Assembly (NCBI GenBank): GCA_943736015.1
Contig: OX031061.1
Span: forward strand, 55,000,192 to 55,064,191
Source of the DNA: Tridacna crocea
Lineage: Eukaryota; Mollusca; Bivalvia; Cardiida; Cardiidae
Length of the DNA: 64,000 nucleotides
Direction: 5' to 3'
The translations under genes were made by a program, and so were the position numbers. Within the stretch, counting starts at the first letter, position 1. The number at the start of each line of letters is the position of its first letter. The notes beneath the pieces are model-generated. The model was not told where the DNA came from. It did not search any database and was given only the letters and a program-made list of their open reading frames with translations. Shown piece by piece: positions 10,491 through 22,261 of this stretch.

Positions 10491-10903
10491 ATTTTCACTT
10501 TAAAGCAATTGCAGCTAGCCAAAGGCACTGGCGTGTGTATTTCTTGTTTCCTATGATACGGATAATTTTGCACAAATTTATGCACTGAGCTTAGTGAAAA
10601 ATACCAATACTTTTGTGTAGAACTGATGGTCACAGAATGAGAATACCATTGTTTTTTGTAGTCCTATTTTTAAGACCATACATCTGTTATTTCACATTTT
10701 GACATTCATAGTGTATGTAGGCAAATGAAAAGTAAAATGTGAATGTCCAATAGATAAATGTTGAACAGCAAACAAGCATGTCTACGCTTAAATATTTGGA
10801 CCATATTTTTGGGGGCTCTTTGATATTAATTGCTGCAAAGAATCGTCACAAGTTGTAAGTCTGTAAGCCCTTACTAAGGTTTCCTTACTTTTCAACCTTC
10901 CAG
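10491..10903 (+). other. intron sequence before cassette A
   Basis: No repeat or reading frame was recognised in this AT-rich stretch beyond the pyrimidine tract and acceptor at its end. Confidence 0.4.
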
Positions 10904-11721
10904 GCCAGAAAGTGTTTGCTTGTAAAATCTGTGGGAAGGAATGTAAATCAGCAACAAATGTGATAGATCATTTATATCGACACACAAATTGCCGTCCAAA
11001 CATCTGCCAGTTCTGTGATATGGCTTTTAAGTCAATAAAGGCTCTTAAACGTCACGAGGTCCGCCATCAGGAAAAATCCATTATCTGTGATACTTGCGGC
11101 GCCTTGTTTTATTCAAGATCTGATTTGAAAAGTCATTTTGACACACATACAAATGAACGGAAATACATCTGCAAGGACTGTGGCAAAGGTTTCAATCATA
11201 GCTCAACGTTGGCACGACACCGACAGATTCACAGACAAAATCGTAGTAAGTTTCAGTGTCATGTTTGTGGTACAACATTTCAACGGACAGATGGAGTAAA
11301 ACGTCACATGCAAAATATACACAACATAAGGGACAAGACTAAGGACATGGTTGGAAACAAAACGCACACGAAAAAAAGGGAGACCAAGAAAAAAAGAAAC
11401 GCATCGGAGTCACATGGAGGTTGCTCAGTCATTGGAAATCAAACAAGCCAGTCTTTAAGTCACAATGGTGATTCTGCTGAGGAAATGTGTTTATCCACAA
11501 GGACCTTTCAGGATAGAGTTAGTGACAATTCTCTTGTACAAGACTATCAGATGAGAAATGGTGCTAGTGCCAAACATTACTTTACCAGTATTTCTGAATT
11601 AGTGCCTAGTTTTTCTGGACAAACAACAGTTACTGTACATCAAACTCCACAGGACTTATGTCAGTTAACCCTTTACCAAACAGTCCCAAATTTTAACAAC
11701 TCTAATGAAGAAACTTTTTGA
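10904..11721 (+). CDS. 3'-terminal zinc-finger cassette A (five C2H2 fingers)
   Basis: The acceptor TTCAACCTTCCAG ends at 10903. After two bases of a split Gly codon the frame runs QKVFACKICG... to TGA at 11719-11721, 271 residues. Fingers, all C-x2-C-x12-H-x3/4-H, lie at 10921-10983, 11005-11067, 11086-11148, 11170-11232 and 11257-11322; the last has x4 between the histidines. Predicted base-contacting residues (-1,2,3,6) are S,T,N,D; S,K,A,R; S,S,D,S; H,S,T,R; R,D,G,R. By alignment these correspond to fingers 1, 3, 4, 5 and 6 of cassettes B and C, so the equivalent of finger 2 is absent. A basic stretch (KKRETKKKR) and a polar tail follow. The last 18 codons and the stop, from 11665, lie in a TTAA transposon. 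Expected role: sequence-specific DNA binding in the nucleus. Confidence 0.85.
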
Positions 11722-11906
11722 AAACCTTGTCGGAAGAGGGGAAAAATGAATGCTGGTAACCAGCAATTTTTCCTTTAACTACAAGGTTTTCTAACTTTTC
11801 ACAGAATAATCTCAAAGTTTGAGTCAAATTTGTCATTAAATATGTGCAAATCAAATGCTTTGAACTTGGACAAGTCCAATATTTTGTTGTTTGGTAAAGA
11901 GTTTAA
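11665..11906. mobile_element. TTAA hairpin MITE inserted in the coding end of cassette A
   Basis: TTAA at 11665-11668 followed by CCCTTTACCAAACAGTCCC is a standard left end; the right end TTGTTTGGTAAAGAGTTTAA closes at 11906. The cassette A frame enters it in phase (TTA ACC CTT TAC) and stops at 11719-11721, so the element is partly coding. The palindrome is partly decayed, which suggests the insertion is not very recent. Confidence 0.8.
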
Positions 11907-11989
11907 GGACTTGACATTTACCAAGAAAAATGTAGATAAATTCATTACCTGTTACCTTTTTTTAGAGTATACAGTATAAGGCTTAGGCA

Positions 11990-13470
11990 CAAGGAAAGCT
12001 CTGTGCAGACAACAAATGATGGTTGAGATATTTTAAAATTGTCTTTGATAGGGTGGAAAATATTTATAGAACAAGAAATTAACCCTTTCCCAAACAATCT
12101 CTGGTTTTCACAAACCCTGAAAAAGAAAGCTTTAAAAAACATTGTGGGAAAAGGAGAAAATGCTGGTAACCAGCATTTTCTCCTTTTCCCACAATGTTTT
12201 CTACCCTAGCTTAGACAATTCTCTCCATTTGAGGTGCACTAAAATTGTTGTCTGCAACTGCTTTTAATTTGGACCAGTCTTACGTTAATTTTTAAAATTT
12301 TGTCGATTAATCATTTACCGCATAATCCCAACTTTTAACACCCCTGTGAAAGTAGCCTTTTGAAAACATTGTGAGAAAAGGAGAAAATGCTGGTAACCAG
12401 CATTTTCTTCTATTCCCACAATGTTTTCTTCCCTTCCTAAAGCCAATTTCAATTCTTCAGTCACTTTTATTTTGTCGTCGCTAATGCTTTCAATTTGGAC
12501 CAGTCTAAAAATTTGTTGTGTGGTAAAGAACTAATAAAGGATTATTTTGGATACCTATAATTATACTTTGCAGACTACAATTAACCCTTTACCAGACAAC
12601 AAAATTTTAGCCTTGTCCAAATTGAAAGCATTTGCCGACGACAATTTCAAAGTGGCTCAAATGGTGTAAGTTTTCTTTGATGGAGTCTGAGTTGTTGAAA
12701 GTCAGGATTTTGTGTTAACTCTTTACCACACAATCCCGACTTTTGACGACCCTGAGGAAGAAGCCTTTTGAAAACATTGTGGGAAAAGGAGAAAATACTA
12801 GTAACCAGCATTTTGTCCTTATCCCACAATGTTTTCTACCCTTCCCAAAAGGAATTTCAATTTTTCAGTCACACTCATTTTGTCGTCTGCAAATTCTTTC
12901 AATTTTGACAAGTCTTTAATTTTGTCGTGTGGTAAAGAGTTAAACAGTTAACAGGCTAGAAAATGTTAAGGGAAAAGGAGAATATGCTAGTTACCAGCAT
13001 TTTCTCCTTTTCCGGCAATCTTTCATAGGTTTTTTTTTTTCAACTTTTTTAATACCTGGTAAAGAGATGATGAAACAATGCCATGTTTCATGACCCTGAT
13101 GTAAAAGGCTTTTGAAAAAATTGTAGCAAAAGATGAAAATGCTGGCAATCAGCATTTCTCCTTTCTGCATAGTATGTTCAGCCTTATTAAAAACTTTACT
13201 TCATTTGTAACGATGCAGAATTGAATTTGTCATCTGCAAACTTTAAACCTTTACCTAACAAGAAATTTTGACTTAACCAAACAGAAAGCGTTTGCAGACA
13301 ACAATTTAAATATTGTCTAAATGATTGTTTCTGTCTACGATAGTTAGAAAACATGGTGGGAAAAGGAGAAAATGATGGTAACCAGCATTTTCTCCTTTTC
13401 TCACATTGTTTTCAAAAGCATTCTCTTTTAGGATCATGAAAAGCGCATTATTTGTCAATGGGTCAATTAG
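11990..13470. mobile_element. TTAA MITE cluster between cassettes A and B
   Basis: Recognisable copies: 12079-12310, 12307-12534, 12581-12718 (palindrome deleted), 12715-12943, then decayed ones at about 12957-13060, 13070-13240 and 13243-13467. The first and second share the TTAA at 12307-12310; the third and fourth share 12715-12718. This is intron sequence if cassette B is used. Confidence 0.75.
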
Positions 13471-14005
13471 TATTAATTTGTGGTTCGGAAAGGAGTTAAA
13501 AACAACCCTACTTTAAAAAAAAGTATTTTACATAGACATTAATTTTGTGATAATTCCTCACTTACTCATGTTTTTTTCTAAAATTTTATCAGTGTTTGGC
13601 CAAGACTCAGCAGTGCATTGCCAAAGGACAGTCCCACACAGCAAGATGCAACAGTGGGGATAGAACCCAGAACACCTGGATATTGCATCCACTGTTGCAA
13701 CTTCGCCATAAGGACTTCCTGAAACTGTCTCTTAATTTCTCCTTATGGTTATAACCCAATGATTAGAAAAACTCTATCTCTCCTAATAAACGCTCACTGA
13801 AGCTATGCAAAACATAGATGATTAGCCTTTGTTTGTACCCAAATTTGCAAAGCATAAAGTCAAATTTTGTACATGTATTTGTTTGTCTTTAGTGACCTTA
13901 AAAAGGGAAACATTGATCGAATTAGAGGAATTAGTATATACTTTGATATTGTCCCATTGTATTTGCACTAGATGAAAGTATGCAATATTTTTCCATATTG
14001 CATAC

Positions 14006-15571
14006 TTAACTCATTACCACACGACAAAATTTTAGACTGGTTCAAATTGAAAGCATTTGCAGACGACAAAAAAAAGGTGACTGAAAAATTGAAATTGGTT
14101 CTGGTGAGGGTAGAAAACACTGTGGGAAAAGGAGAAAATGCTGGTTACCAGCATTTTCTCCTTTTCCTACAGTGTTTTCTAAAGGCTTCTTTCTCAGGGG
14201 CGTCAAAAGTAGGGATTGTGTGGTAATGGGTTAATAATCCTTTTTACCTGATATGTCAATTTGAGGCTCTTCCATTTCAGCAGCAAATAAAGATAAAAAT
14301 ATGGACAAATGAGGATACAAATATCTGATTGAGTTGAAAACATTGTGGGAAAAGGAGAAATTGCTTGTGATGAGCAATTTCACCTTTTGCCACAATGTTT
14401 TGCAAGGGCTCCTACAAGCAATGCTTAGATATGAGTATCTATGGAGTAAAGGATTAAGAGATCAGAAAATTACTTCTGTTTTATATGAGCTGAATGGATC
14501 CTCTTTACAAAACCACAAAAATGTTTAGACATGCCTAAAATGAAAGCATTAATTTTGTGGATGACAAAATTAATGCGAAAGAAAAAGTGAAATTTACTTT
14601 GGGACAGGTAGGAAACTGTGGGTATAGGAGAAAATGATGGTTACCACAAAAGGCCTCTTTCTCTGGGTTGTTGAAAGTTGGGATTGTGTGGTAAGGAGTT
14701 ACAGCAATTATGATAGTTGTCAAGTACATTTTCGCTTGAATATTTCCCAAGATATCAAATATGTTTAGCCCTTTTCCATTCAGTCTGGAGTTTTGAATTC
14801 TCTAAGAAAGAAGCTTTTGGAAAACATCATGGAAAAGGAGAAAATGATGGTAATGAGCATTTTCTCTATTTCCCACAATGTTTTCTTTCTTTTCAGATAA
14901 TCTGAGCTCATTTTTACCCATTTAGATATATCATTTAACTCCTTACCACACTGTCCTGACTTTTAACAACCCAGAGTATGAAGCCTTTTGAAAACATTGT
15001 GGGGAAGGAAGAAAAGGCTGGTAATCAGCAGTTTCTGCTTTTCCCCACAGTGTTTTCTACCCTTCCCAAACCAAATTTCAGTTTTTCAGTCACATTTATT
15101 TTGTCGTCAGCAAAATGCTATCAATTGGGACAAGTCTAAAATTTAGTTGTTTGGTGAAAAGTTAAAGATCTTTTTAATTTGGAAGTCTCAAAACTTAGAA
15201 AATACTAGCTTTATTCCCTTTCCAACAATATTTTGAACAGAAAATTTTGTGAGAGTCAGTTATATCCTGGATTAAGTGGTAAATGGCAATTTGTAGTTAT
15301 TCTTACCATTTTAAGGGTAATTTGTAGTTATTCTTACCATTTTAGGGGAAGAGTAAGATTTAACACTGTACCAAAATACATAATTGTAGACTAGTCCAAA
15401 TTGGAAGCATTTGCAGACTACAAAATGAATGTGACTAACAGATTGAAATTTGTTTTGGGAAGAGAAGAAAACATTGGGGGAAAAGGAGAAAATGCTGGTT
15501 ACCAACATTTTCTCCTTTTCCCACAATGTTTTTAGTAGGCTTCCTACTAAAATTATTTGGGAAAGGGTTAA
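14006..15571. mobile_element. TTAA MITE cluster upstream of cassette B
   Basis: Complete copies: 14006-14234, 14935-15165 and 15360-15571, each with TTAA at both ends. Partial copies: about 14330-14410 (palindrome only, with a different but still matched inner stem), 14520-14703 and 14765-14935. A 20-base duplication AATTTGTAGTTATTCTTACC occurs at about 15289 and 15319. Confidence 0.75.
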
Positions 15572-15709
15572 ATGGATGCTTTTAAAGCCACATATGAAAT
15601 GTTGTTGTCGAAGGAAAAAAGGGCTTACGAGCAAGAAACAGAATTTCACAGGTGTTGTGAAAAACTATAAATAGGATAAAGCCAATGTTGTTTTCTCTAC
15701 TCATTTTAG

Positions 15710-16611
15710 GAAAGACAGTACACAAGTGTAAATTCTGTGGATTAGAAGTACGTCTCCTAGGAAACATGAGGGATCATGTCCGGACCCATACTGGTGAAAA
15801 GCCGTTTCAGTGCGAAACCTGCGGGAAAAGGTTTGGTAGCCAGACTAATTATAGTCTCCATATGAAATGTCACTCTGCAGATAGACCGTTCGTCTGTGAC
15901 ATATGTGGCTTTGCATTCAAAATAAAAAAACAGTTAAAGCTGCATAAACAACGACATACGTCCTCAAGATCAAAGATATGCCAGCATTGCGGCCAAGGGT
16001 TCTATAGTACAACAGAATTACGTAACCATATACTCAGACATTCGGATGAAAAACTGTTTAAATGTGAGGTTTGTGACAAATCCTTCACTCAGCCAAGCTC
16101 TTTAAAGCGACATAAATTTCTACACACGGGTGATGGTCAGCATCAGTGTCATTACTGTGGGGCCGTATTTAATAGACGAGATTATTTTCGTTCTCATTTG
16201 GTCAAGAAGCATTCAGTTTCAGAAGATGCTCTTGATACTCTTGTTCCAAATCTTCACCCAGGACGTAAAGTCAGTAAGTCTGAATTCACTATAAAAAATG
16301 AAGAAAATGTGGAAACCAGTGAAGAAGTCTCGCTGGTTCCTGTAAGTGGAATGGGAGGGGAACCATTATATATTAGAATAGATGACAAAAACTATGCCGT
16401 ACAGTATTTGAATACCTCGGATGACACGCAAGTGATGTATTGTGAAGAAGCTGACACGATGATTGCCTCACAACCTGGATCGGAAATTGAAACGGCTGAT
16501 AACGTTCAATATATTACTGAACAGAGTTTTAACAATGTGGAACAGAACTTTGTCAATGGTGAAGGTGTCGGTGAAATCACCTTTACAATTGTTTCAAACG
16601 TTGACTGCTGA
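15710..16611 (+). CDS. 3'-terminal zinc-finger cassette B (six C2H2 fingers)
   Basis: The acceptor TCTCTACTCATTTTAG ends at 15709. Two bases (GA) complete a Gly codon and the frame continues KTVHKCKFCG... to TGA at 16609-16611, 299 residues. Fingers lie at 15727-15789, 15811-15873, 15895-15957, 15979-16041, 16063-16125 and 16147-16212, with TGEKP-type linkers best kept between fingers 1 and 2. Predicted contact residues (-1,2,3,6): L,G,N,D; S,T,N,L; I,K,Q,L; S,T,E,N; Q,S,S,R; R,D,Y,S. The acidic tail of about 130 residues contains a segment (LYIRIDDKNYAVQYL) that resembles one in cassette C, so the tail is probably a shared regulatory region. A GTAAGT at 16274 inside the tail is a possible further donor, also phase 1. 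A TTAA transposon begins 13 bases after the stop. Confidence 0.87.
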
Positions 16612-16623
16612 AGATCAGTGCAC

Positions 16624-19270
16624 TTAAGCCATTACCAAACGACAATATTTTAGGCTTGTCCAAATCGAAAGCATTTACAGACAAAAAAATAAAAGTTAAT
16701 GAAAATTTGAATTTGTTTTGTAAAAAGTAGAAAAAGAAAACATTGTGGGAAAAGGAGAAACTGCTGGTTTCCAGCATTTTCTCCTTTTCTCACAATGTTT
16801 TCTTTCTCAAGGTTGTTAAAAATCGGGATCGTTTAGTAAACAGTGAAGCCTTTACCTCATGTCCCCTTGTTTAAACTCTTAACCAAATGATAAAATTTTA
16901 GACTGCTTCAAATTAAAGAACTTGCTGAGTTGCAGATGACAAAATAGATGTAACTCAAAAATTGAAATCTGTTTTCAGTAGCCTATAAAACTTGAGTAAT
17001 CATTGAAAACACTGTTGAAAAAGGAGAAAACGCTGGTAACCAGTGTTTTCAAAAGGCTTCTGTCTCATGGTGGTAAAAACCAGGTATTGTTTGGTAAAGG
17101 TTTAACTCTTTACCAAGCAACAATATTTTGGATTAGTCTGAATTGAAAGCAATTTGGGAATGAAAGAAAACATTATGAGACAAGGAGAAAATGTTGGGTA
17201 CCAGCATTCTGGTTTCCAGCATTTTCTTCTTTTCCTACATTGTTTTCGAAAGCTCTTTCTCTCAGGGTTGTTAAAAGTCAGGATTGTGTGGTAAAGAGTT
17301 TAAGACCGTTGGGAAAATTCTTTTGAAAACATTGTAGGAAAAGCAATTAAATGTGGGTATTTTCCTCCTTTTCTCACATTTTTTTCTACCTTTTCCAAGA
17401 CATCTTTATTATGTCTGCTGCGTCTAATATATTGTCTGCAAGAAAATTCAGTTCACAGGGGTCTAAAATTGTTACGGCAAAGGGTCAGTGTAGATCAGTG
17501 ATCAGACTGTGTTGTGTTGTGCTGTTAGATCTTGAACTTTACTATCCATAAATGCAAAATTGGTTCTTAACAGCATTAACTCTTTACCTCCCAGTGCCGA
17601 CTTTTAACGAACCTGAGAACAAAAGTTTTTGAAAACTTGCGAAAAGGAGAAGATGCTGGTCACCAGCATTTTCTCCCTTTCCCACAATGTTTTCTACCCT
17701 TCCCAAATCAAATATCTATTTTTTGATTCCAATTTATTTTGTTCGCTGCAAATGCTTTCAATTTGGGCTAGTCCAAAATTTTGTCGTTTGGTAAAGAGTC
17801 AACTCTTTTCCAAACAACTCCTGGTTTTAACCACCCCAAGAAAGGAGCCATCTGAAAACACTGTTGGAAAAGGAGAAAATGCTGGTAACCAGCATTTTCT
17901 CCTTTTCCCACTATGTTTTTTACTCATCCAAAGTCGGATATCATTTTTGAGTCACCTTCATTTTGCCGTCTGCAAATGCTTTTAGTTTGGACAGGTCTGA
18001 AATTTTGTCGTTTAGCAAAGGGTTAAGATTGGAGGCTTATAGATGCATGGAATTCTCATTCTTGTTTTATAAGAGACTCAAATTTAGCAAGCATAAAATT
18101 TATTTTTCTTTTATTTCTTTGCCAAACAAGCCCTGTTTCAAGCTTTGGAAAACTTCGTGGGAAAAGGAGAAAATACTGGTAACCAGTATTTTATCCCTTT
18201 CTTACAAGGATTTTTATCCTTTCAGAGACAAATTTCATAATTTGAAATGCTTTTAAGCTGTCGTCTGCAAATTATTTCAATATGGGTCGGTCTAACATTT
18301 TGTCGTTTGGCAGAGCTCCAGAAAGAGGTAGTGACAAGCATTTTCTCCTTTTCTTGCAATATTTTCTACAATTTCAAAGTCAGAAAGCATCATAATACAT
18401 GTAGCTCTTTACCAAACAACAAAATTTTTGACCAGTCCAAATTTAAAGCATTTGTAGACAACAAAATACCGGTAAATGTGAATTGAAAATTGAAACTTGA
18501 TTTAGAAAGGGTAGAAAACATTGGGAAAAGGAGAAAATGATGGTTACCAGCATTTTCTCCTTTTCCCACAATGTTTTCAAACGCTTTCTTTCTCAGGGTC
18601 ATTTTAAGTCAGGAATGTGTGGTAAAGAGTTAACCAGGTTAAATTGGTTGTCTCTAGTTGCTTTGAATTTGGTCCTGCCTAAAATATTTTCATTTGGTGA
18701 AGAGCCAAACCTTTACTAAACAAAATTATTTCAGACTTCTAAATTGAAAACCTTTGCAGACAACGTTTGTGGCCAAAATAATGAAATTTGTCCGAGATGG
18801 AAGAAAACATTGTGGGAACAGGAGAAAATGCTGGTTGTCATTTTCTCCTTTTCCCACAATATTTTCAAAGCCTTCTGTGACATAATCAAACAGTTGAGAG
18901 TTTGTTGTGTGATATGTAATAGTGGAAAGCAAAGAGATGGGACTAAATTTGAGCAGTTTATTTAAGTGTTAATAAAATTTATTGGATGTAATCTTTTGGA
19001 TTAAATTTGTTTGTTCTGTCAGTCCTGTTCATTTGTTGCTTAAAACTCTTTACCAAATGACAAAATTTTGGACAAGTCCAAATTAAAAGCACTTGCAGGC
19101 GACAGTTTAAATGTGAATTGAAAATTAAATTTTGATATTGGAAGGATAGAAAACATTATGGGAAAAAGAGAAAATGCTGGTTACCAGCATTTTCTCCTTT
19201 TCCTATAATGTTTTCAAAAGCTTTCCTTCTCAGGATCATTAAAAGTCAGGATTGTGTGATAAAGAGTTAA
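16624..19270. mobile_element. dense TTAA MITE cluster downstream of cassette B
   Basis: Copies at 16624-16846, 16871-17105, 17102-17303 (sharing TTAA 17102-17105), a remnant at 17310-17480, 17576-17803, 17800-18026, 18110-18320, 18400-18633, 18700-18925 and 19040-19270. Almost the whole 2.6 kb is this family. The copy at 18110-18320 has an inner stem changed on both sides (AATACTGG / CCAGTATT). Confidence 0.75.
16688..16693 (+). promoter_or_regulatory. candidate poly(A) signal AATAAA for cassette B
   Basis: AATAAA occurs 77 bases after the stop of cassette B and is followed within 20-30 bases by a T/GT-rich stretch (TTTGAATTTGTTTTG). It lies inside a TTAA transposon copy, whose arm often carries ACAAAATAAAAGTGA. 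Use of the site is inferred. Cassette A has only a weaker ATTAAA near 11834, also in transposon sequence. Confidence 0.4.
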
Positions 19271-19319
19271 TACTGTTTTCAGTTCTATTTGTCATCCCAA
19301 AATGGGCATTCTAATGCAA

Positions 19320-19512
19320 AACCCCAGACAAGAGGGAGTGTAATGGTATTCTTAAGTCATTATTTCTTTTCAAAACTCTACGTTGTGGGTACTCATTAGA
19401 ATTGTCTCAATGACACAATTCTGATGAGTACCCACAACATACGTTTTAGTGGAGAATTAACTAATATTTCCAATCTTTAAATCAAAATCGCTCCGCTTCC
19501 TGTATCCGGAGC
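19320..19512. mobile_element. palindromic foldback element, family 4
   Basis: Two roughly 30-base arms (GTTGTGGGTACTCATTAGAA and its mirror) meet at about 19410, and GAGGGAGT / GCTCCGCTTCC-like ends flank it. The sister copy is at 32232-32402. Confidence 0.6.
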
Positions 19513-19549
19513 TCAGGTAATGTGCATGTAATGTGCATATACCTACTTT

Positions 19550-20530
19550 AGACATACCGTCCGTCCATGCATGCATGAGTCCGCCCGTGCGTGCGTTAAA
19601 CTTACTTCTCAAACATCTTTTTCTTTGAAATTACCCATTCAATTTTGATGAAACTTCGCAGAAATGATCCTGCCATGGTCCTCTTCAGAAGTTATTGAAA
19701 GAATTTTATTCCTTCAAAAACTCTGGTTGCCATAGCAACAAAACTGAAAAATATTGAAAATTTTTAAAATCTTCTCTGAAACCATAAGGCCTAGGGCTAC
19801 AAAATTTGGGATGTAGCTTTATCCAGTGGACCTCAACCAAGTTCCTTCAAATATTAGCCCTGGGGTTAAAATTGGCCCTGCCCTGGGGTTCACAAGTTTT
19901 ATGGGCTTATATAGGGAAAACTTTAAAATCCTCCTGGTACGTAGCCATAGGGCCTAGGGCTACCAAATTTGGCATGTATCTTCATCAAGTGGTTATATAC
20001 CAAGAGTGCCCAAATTATAGCTCTTGGGTCAAATTTGTCCCTGTTCCTGGGGGTCACAAGTTTTATATTGGCTTATATAGGGAAAATTTTAAAATCTGTC
20101 TGGTATCTAGCCATAGGGCATAGGGCTACCAAATTTGGCATGTATCTTTATCGAGTGATTGTCTACCAAGAGTGCCCAAATGATAGCTCAGGGGTCAAAT
20201 TTGGCCTGGCCCCGGGGTCACAAGTTTTATGTGGGCTTACAAAGGGAAAACTTTAAAAATCTTCTCATACCAAGCAACAAAGCCCAGGGCTACTCAATTT
20301 TGCAACTAGCTTTATAAAGTGGTTGTCTGACAAAGGTGCCCAAATTATAGCCCTTGGATTAGATTTGGCCCCGTCCTGGGGGTCACAAGTTTTTCATGGG
20401 CTCATATTGGAAATTTTTTAAAAATCTATTTGTACAAATATACTCCGCTGAGCGATATGGGACCATCATGGTCCCCTTGTTACTTATTAGCCAGTGGAAC
20501 AATACAGGACCATCATGGCCCTCTTGTGTT
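19550..20530 (+). mobile_element. Helitron-like repeat, diverged, with two successive 3' hairpins
   Basis: It shares the CGTCCGTCC...GCGTTAAA head, the GGTTGCCATAGCAAC box and about 165-bp units (CCTAGGGCTACCAAATTTGG recurring) with the 6265 copy. Two terminal hairpins occur, GGGACCATCATGGTCCCC near 20458 and GGACCATCATGGCC near 20507, suggesting fusion or tandem insertion of two tails. Confidence 0.6.
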
Positions 20531-20898
20531 TTATAAATACATGTTACTTCTGCTAGCATATTCTCCTAAATTGTGTGATCAGTTTCTACTTAACTTTCAA
20601 CAAATTCATCCATGCACTGGTATGTTTCTCTTCCAAATTTGCTCAAATGATTCCTGCCTGTTCGATAATTAAATCACAGGATCACATAGTAAGAATTTGA
20701 ACAACACATAATCACAAACATTTACTGAGGACAGATTTTACTAAAACATTGCACATAAAAAGCTCATTATGTCTCTATATGACAGTAAAAAAGATGTGGG
20801 TGATGCTCGTTTCTGAGAAATTTGCTTCTAAAAAGGGTATACATGTATATATACACTTCCAAAATTCAGCTTATATTGGATTTTGAACCAGCTTTTCT

Positions 20899-21712
20899 TT
20901 AACCCATTACCACATAATCCTTACTTTTGACGACCCCGAGGAAGAAGCTTTGAGAAAACATTCTGAGAAAAGGAGAAAATGCTGGTAACCGCATTTTCTT
21001 CTTTTCCCAAAATGTTTTCTACCATTCACAAAACAAATTTCAAAATTACAGTCACTTTTATTTTATCTGCAGATGCTTTCAATTTGGACAAACCTAAAAT
21101 ATTGTTGTTTGTAATGAGTTAATAGCGAGTTAAATACAAATATCACTGGAAAAATGTGGTGCCTTGCCAAAGGACACTCCAATATGACTTTAGAGCTTTT
21201 AACCCTTTACCACACAATCCTGAGTTTTAACGACTGTTAGGAGGAAGCCTTTTGAAAACATTGTAGATAAAGGAGAAAATGCTGGTTCCTAGCATTTTGT
21301 CCTTTTCCCACAATGTTTTTTCTACCCTTCCAAAACAAATTTTGATTTTTCAATCACATCTGTTTTCTCATCTGCAAATGCTTTCAATTTAAACTATTCT
21401 AAAATTTTGTCATTTGGTAAAGAGTTAAAAGTGAGTTAAACACAAATATTACTAGAAAAATCCGGTGCCTTGCCAAAGGACACTCCCATATGGCTTTAGA
21501 GCTTTTAACCATTTACCACACAATCACAAGTTTTAATGACTCTTAGAAGGAAGCCTTTTGAAAACATTGTAGAAAAGGAGAAATTTTCTCCTTTTCCCAC
21601 AATGTATTTTCTACCCTTCCAAAATAAATTTTGATTTTTCAATCACACTTATTTTGTCGCCTGCAAATGGTTTAAAGTTGGACCAGTTTCAAAGGTAAAG
21701 AATTAAGTTCCA
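20899..21712. mobile_element. three TTAA MITEs, two in a tandem duplication
   Basis: Copies at 20899-21122, 21199-21428 and 21505-21706. The last two each follow the same spacer of about 77 bases (GTGCCTTGCCAAAGGACACT core at about 21161 and 21467), so spacer and element were duplicated as a unit of about 305 bases. The duplicates have since diverged; the last has lost the centre of its palindrome. Confidence 0.75.
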
Positions 21713-21879
21713 GCCAGGACTAAGCCATAATCTGATTAAAAGTCTGATTTCTTTTAAAACACTCAGAGTTTAGATATATTTAAAGTTTATTATATTCACC
21801 ACATGTAAGAAAGAGTAAACACAGTACTGGTTTAAGAGTTGAAATGGAAATTTTGTCATGCAGGCAACCTTTAGTATCC

Positions 21880-22194
21880 TGCTCGGTCTTATTCTTCAAG
21901 ATTTCGTGACCGTGAAAGTCACAGGACTGCTGATAGGCTAAACCATGTTGTGTGGCCAATCAGAAGTCTTGTTACTTTCACACTGACAAAATTCTTAAGA
22001 ATAATACTAACAATGTTCTAAAAGAATGGTTGGTGAGTACGCTCCAAGATTTCCTGACCGTGAAAGTAACAGGACTTCTGATTGGCTAAACCATTTGGTT
22101 TAGCCAATCAGAAGTCCTTTTACTTTCACATTGACAAAATTCTGAAGAATAAGACAAAGAATGTTCTAAAAGAATGGTTGGTGAGTACAGACCC
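21880..22194. mobile_element. foldback element, family 3, partly duplicated in tandem
   Basis: Two successive partial copies (about 21880-22040 and 22041-22194) share TGACCGTGAAAGT, CAATCAGAAGT, ACTTTCACA and end in AAAGAATGGTTGGTGAGTAC. The second ends only about 67 bases before the cassette C exon. Confidence 0.6.
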
Positions 22195-22261
22195 TGTTGT
22201 GACAATAGGATAGTCAGTTTATTTCAGATAATAATCATTTATGCTTAATTTTCCATTGCAG

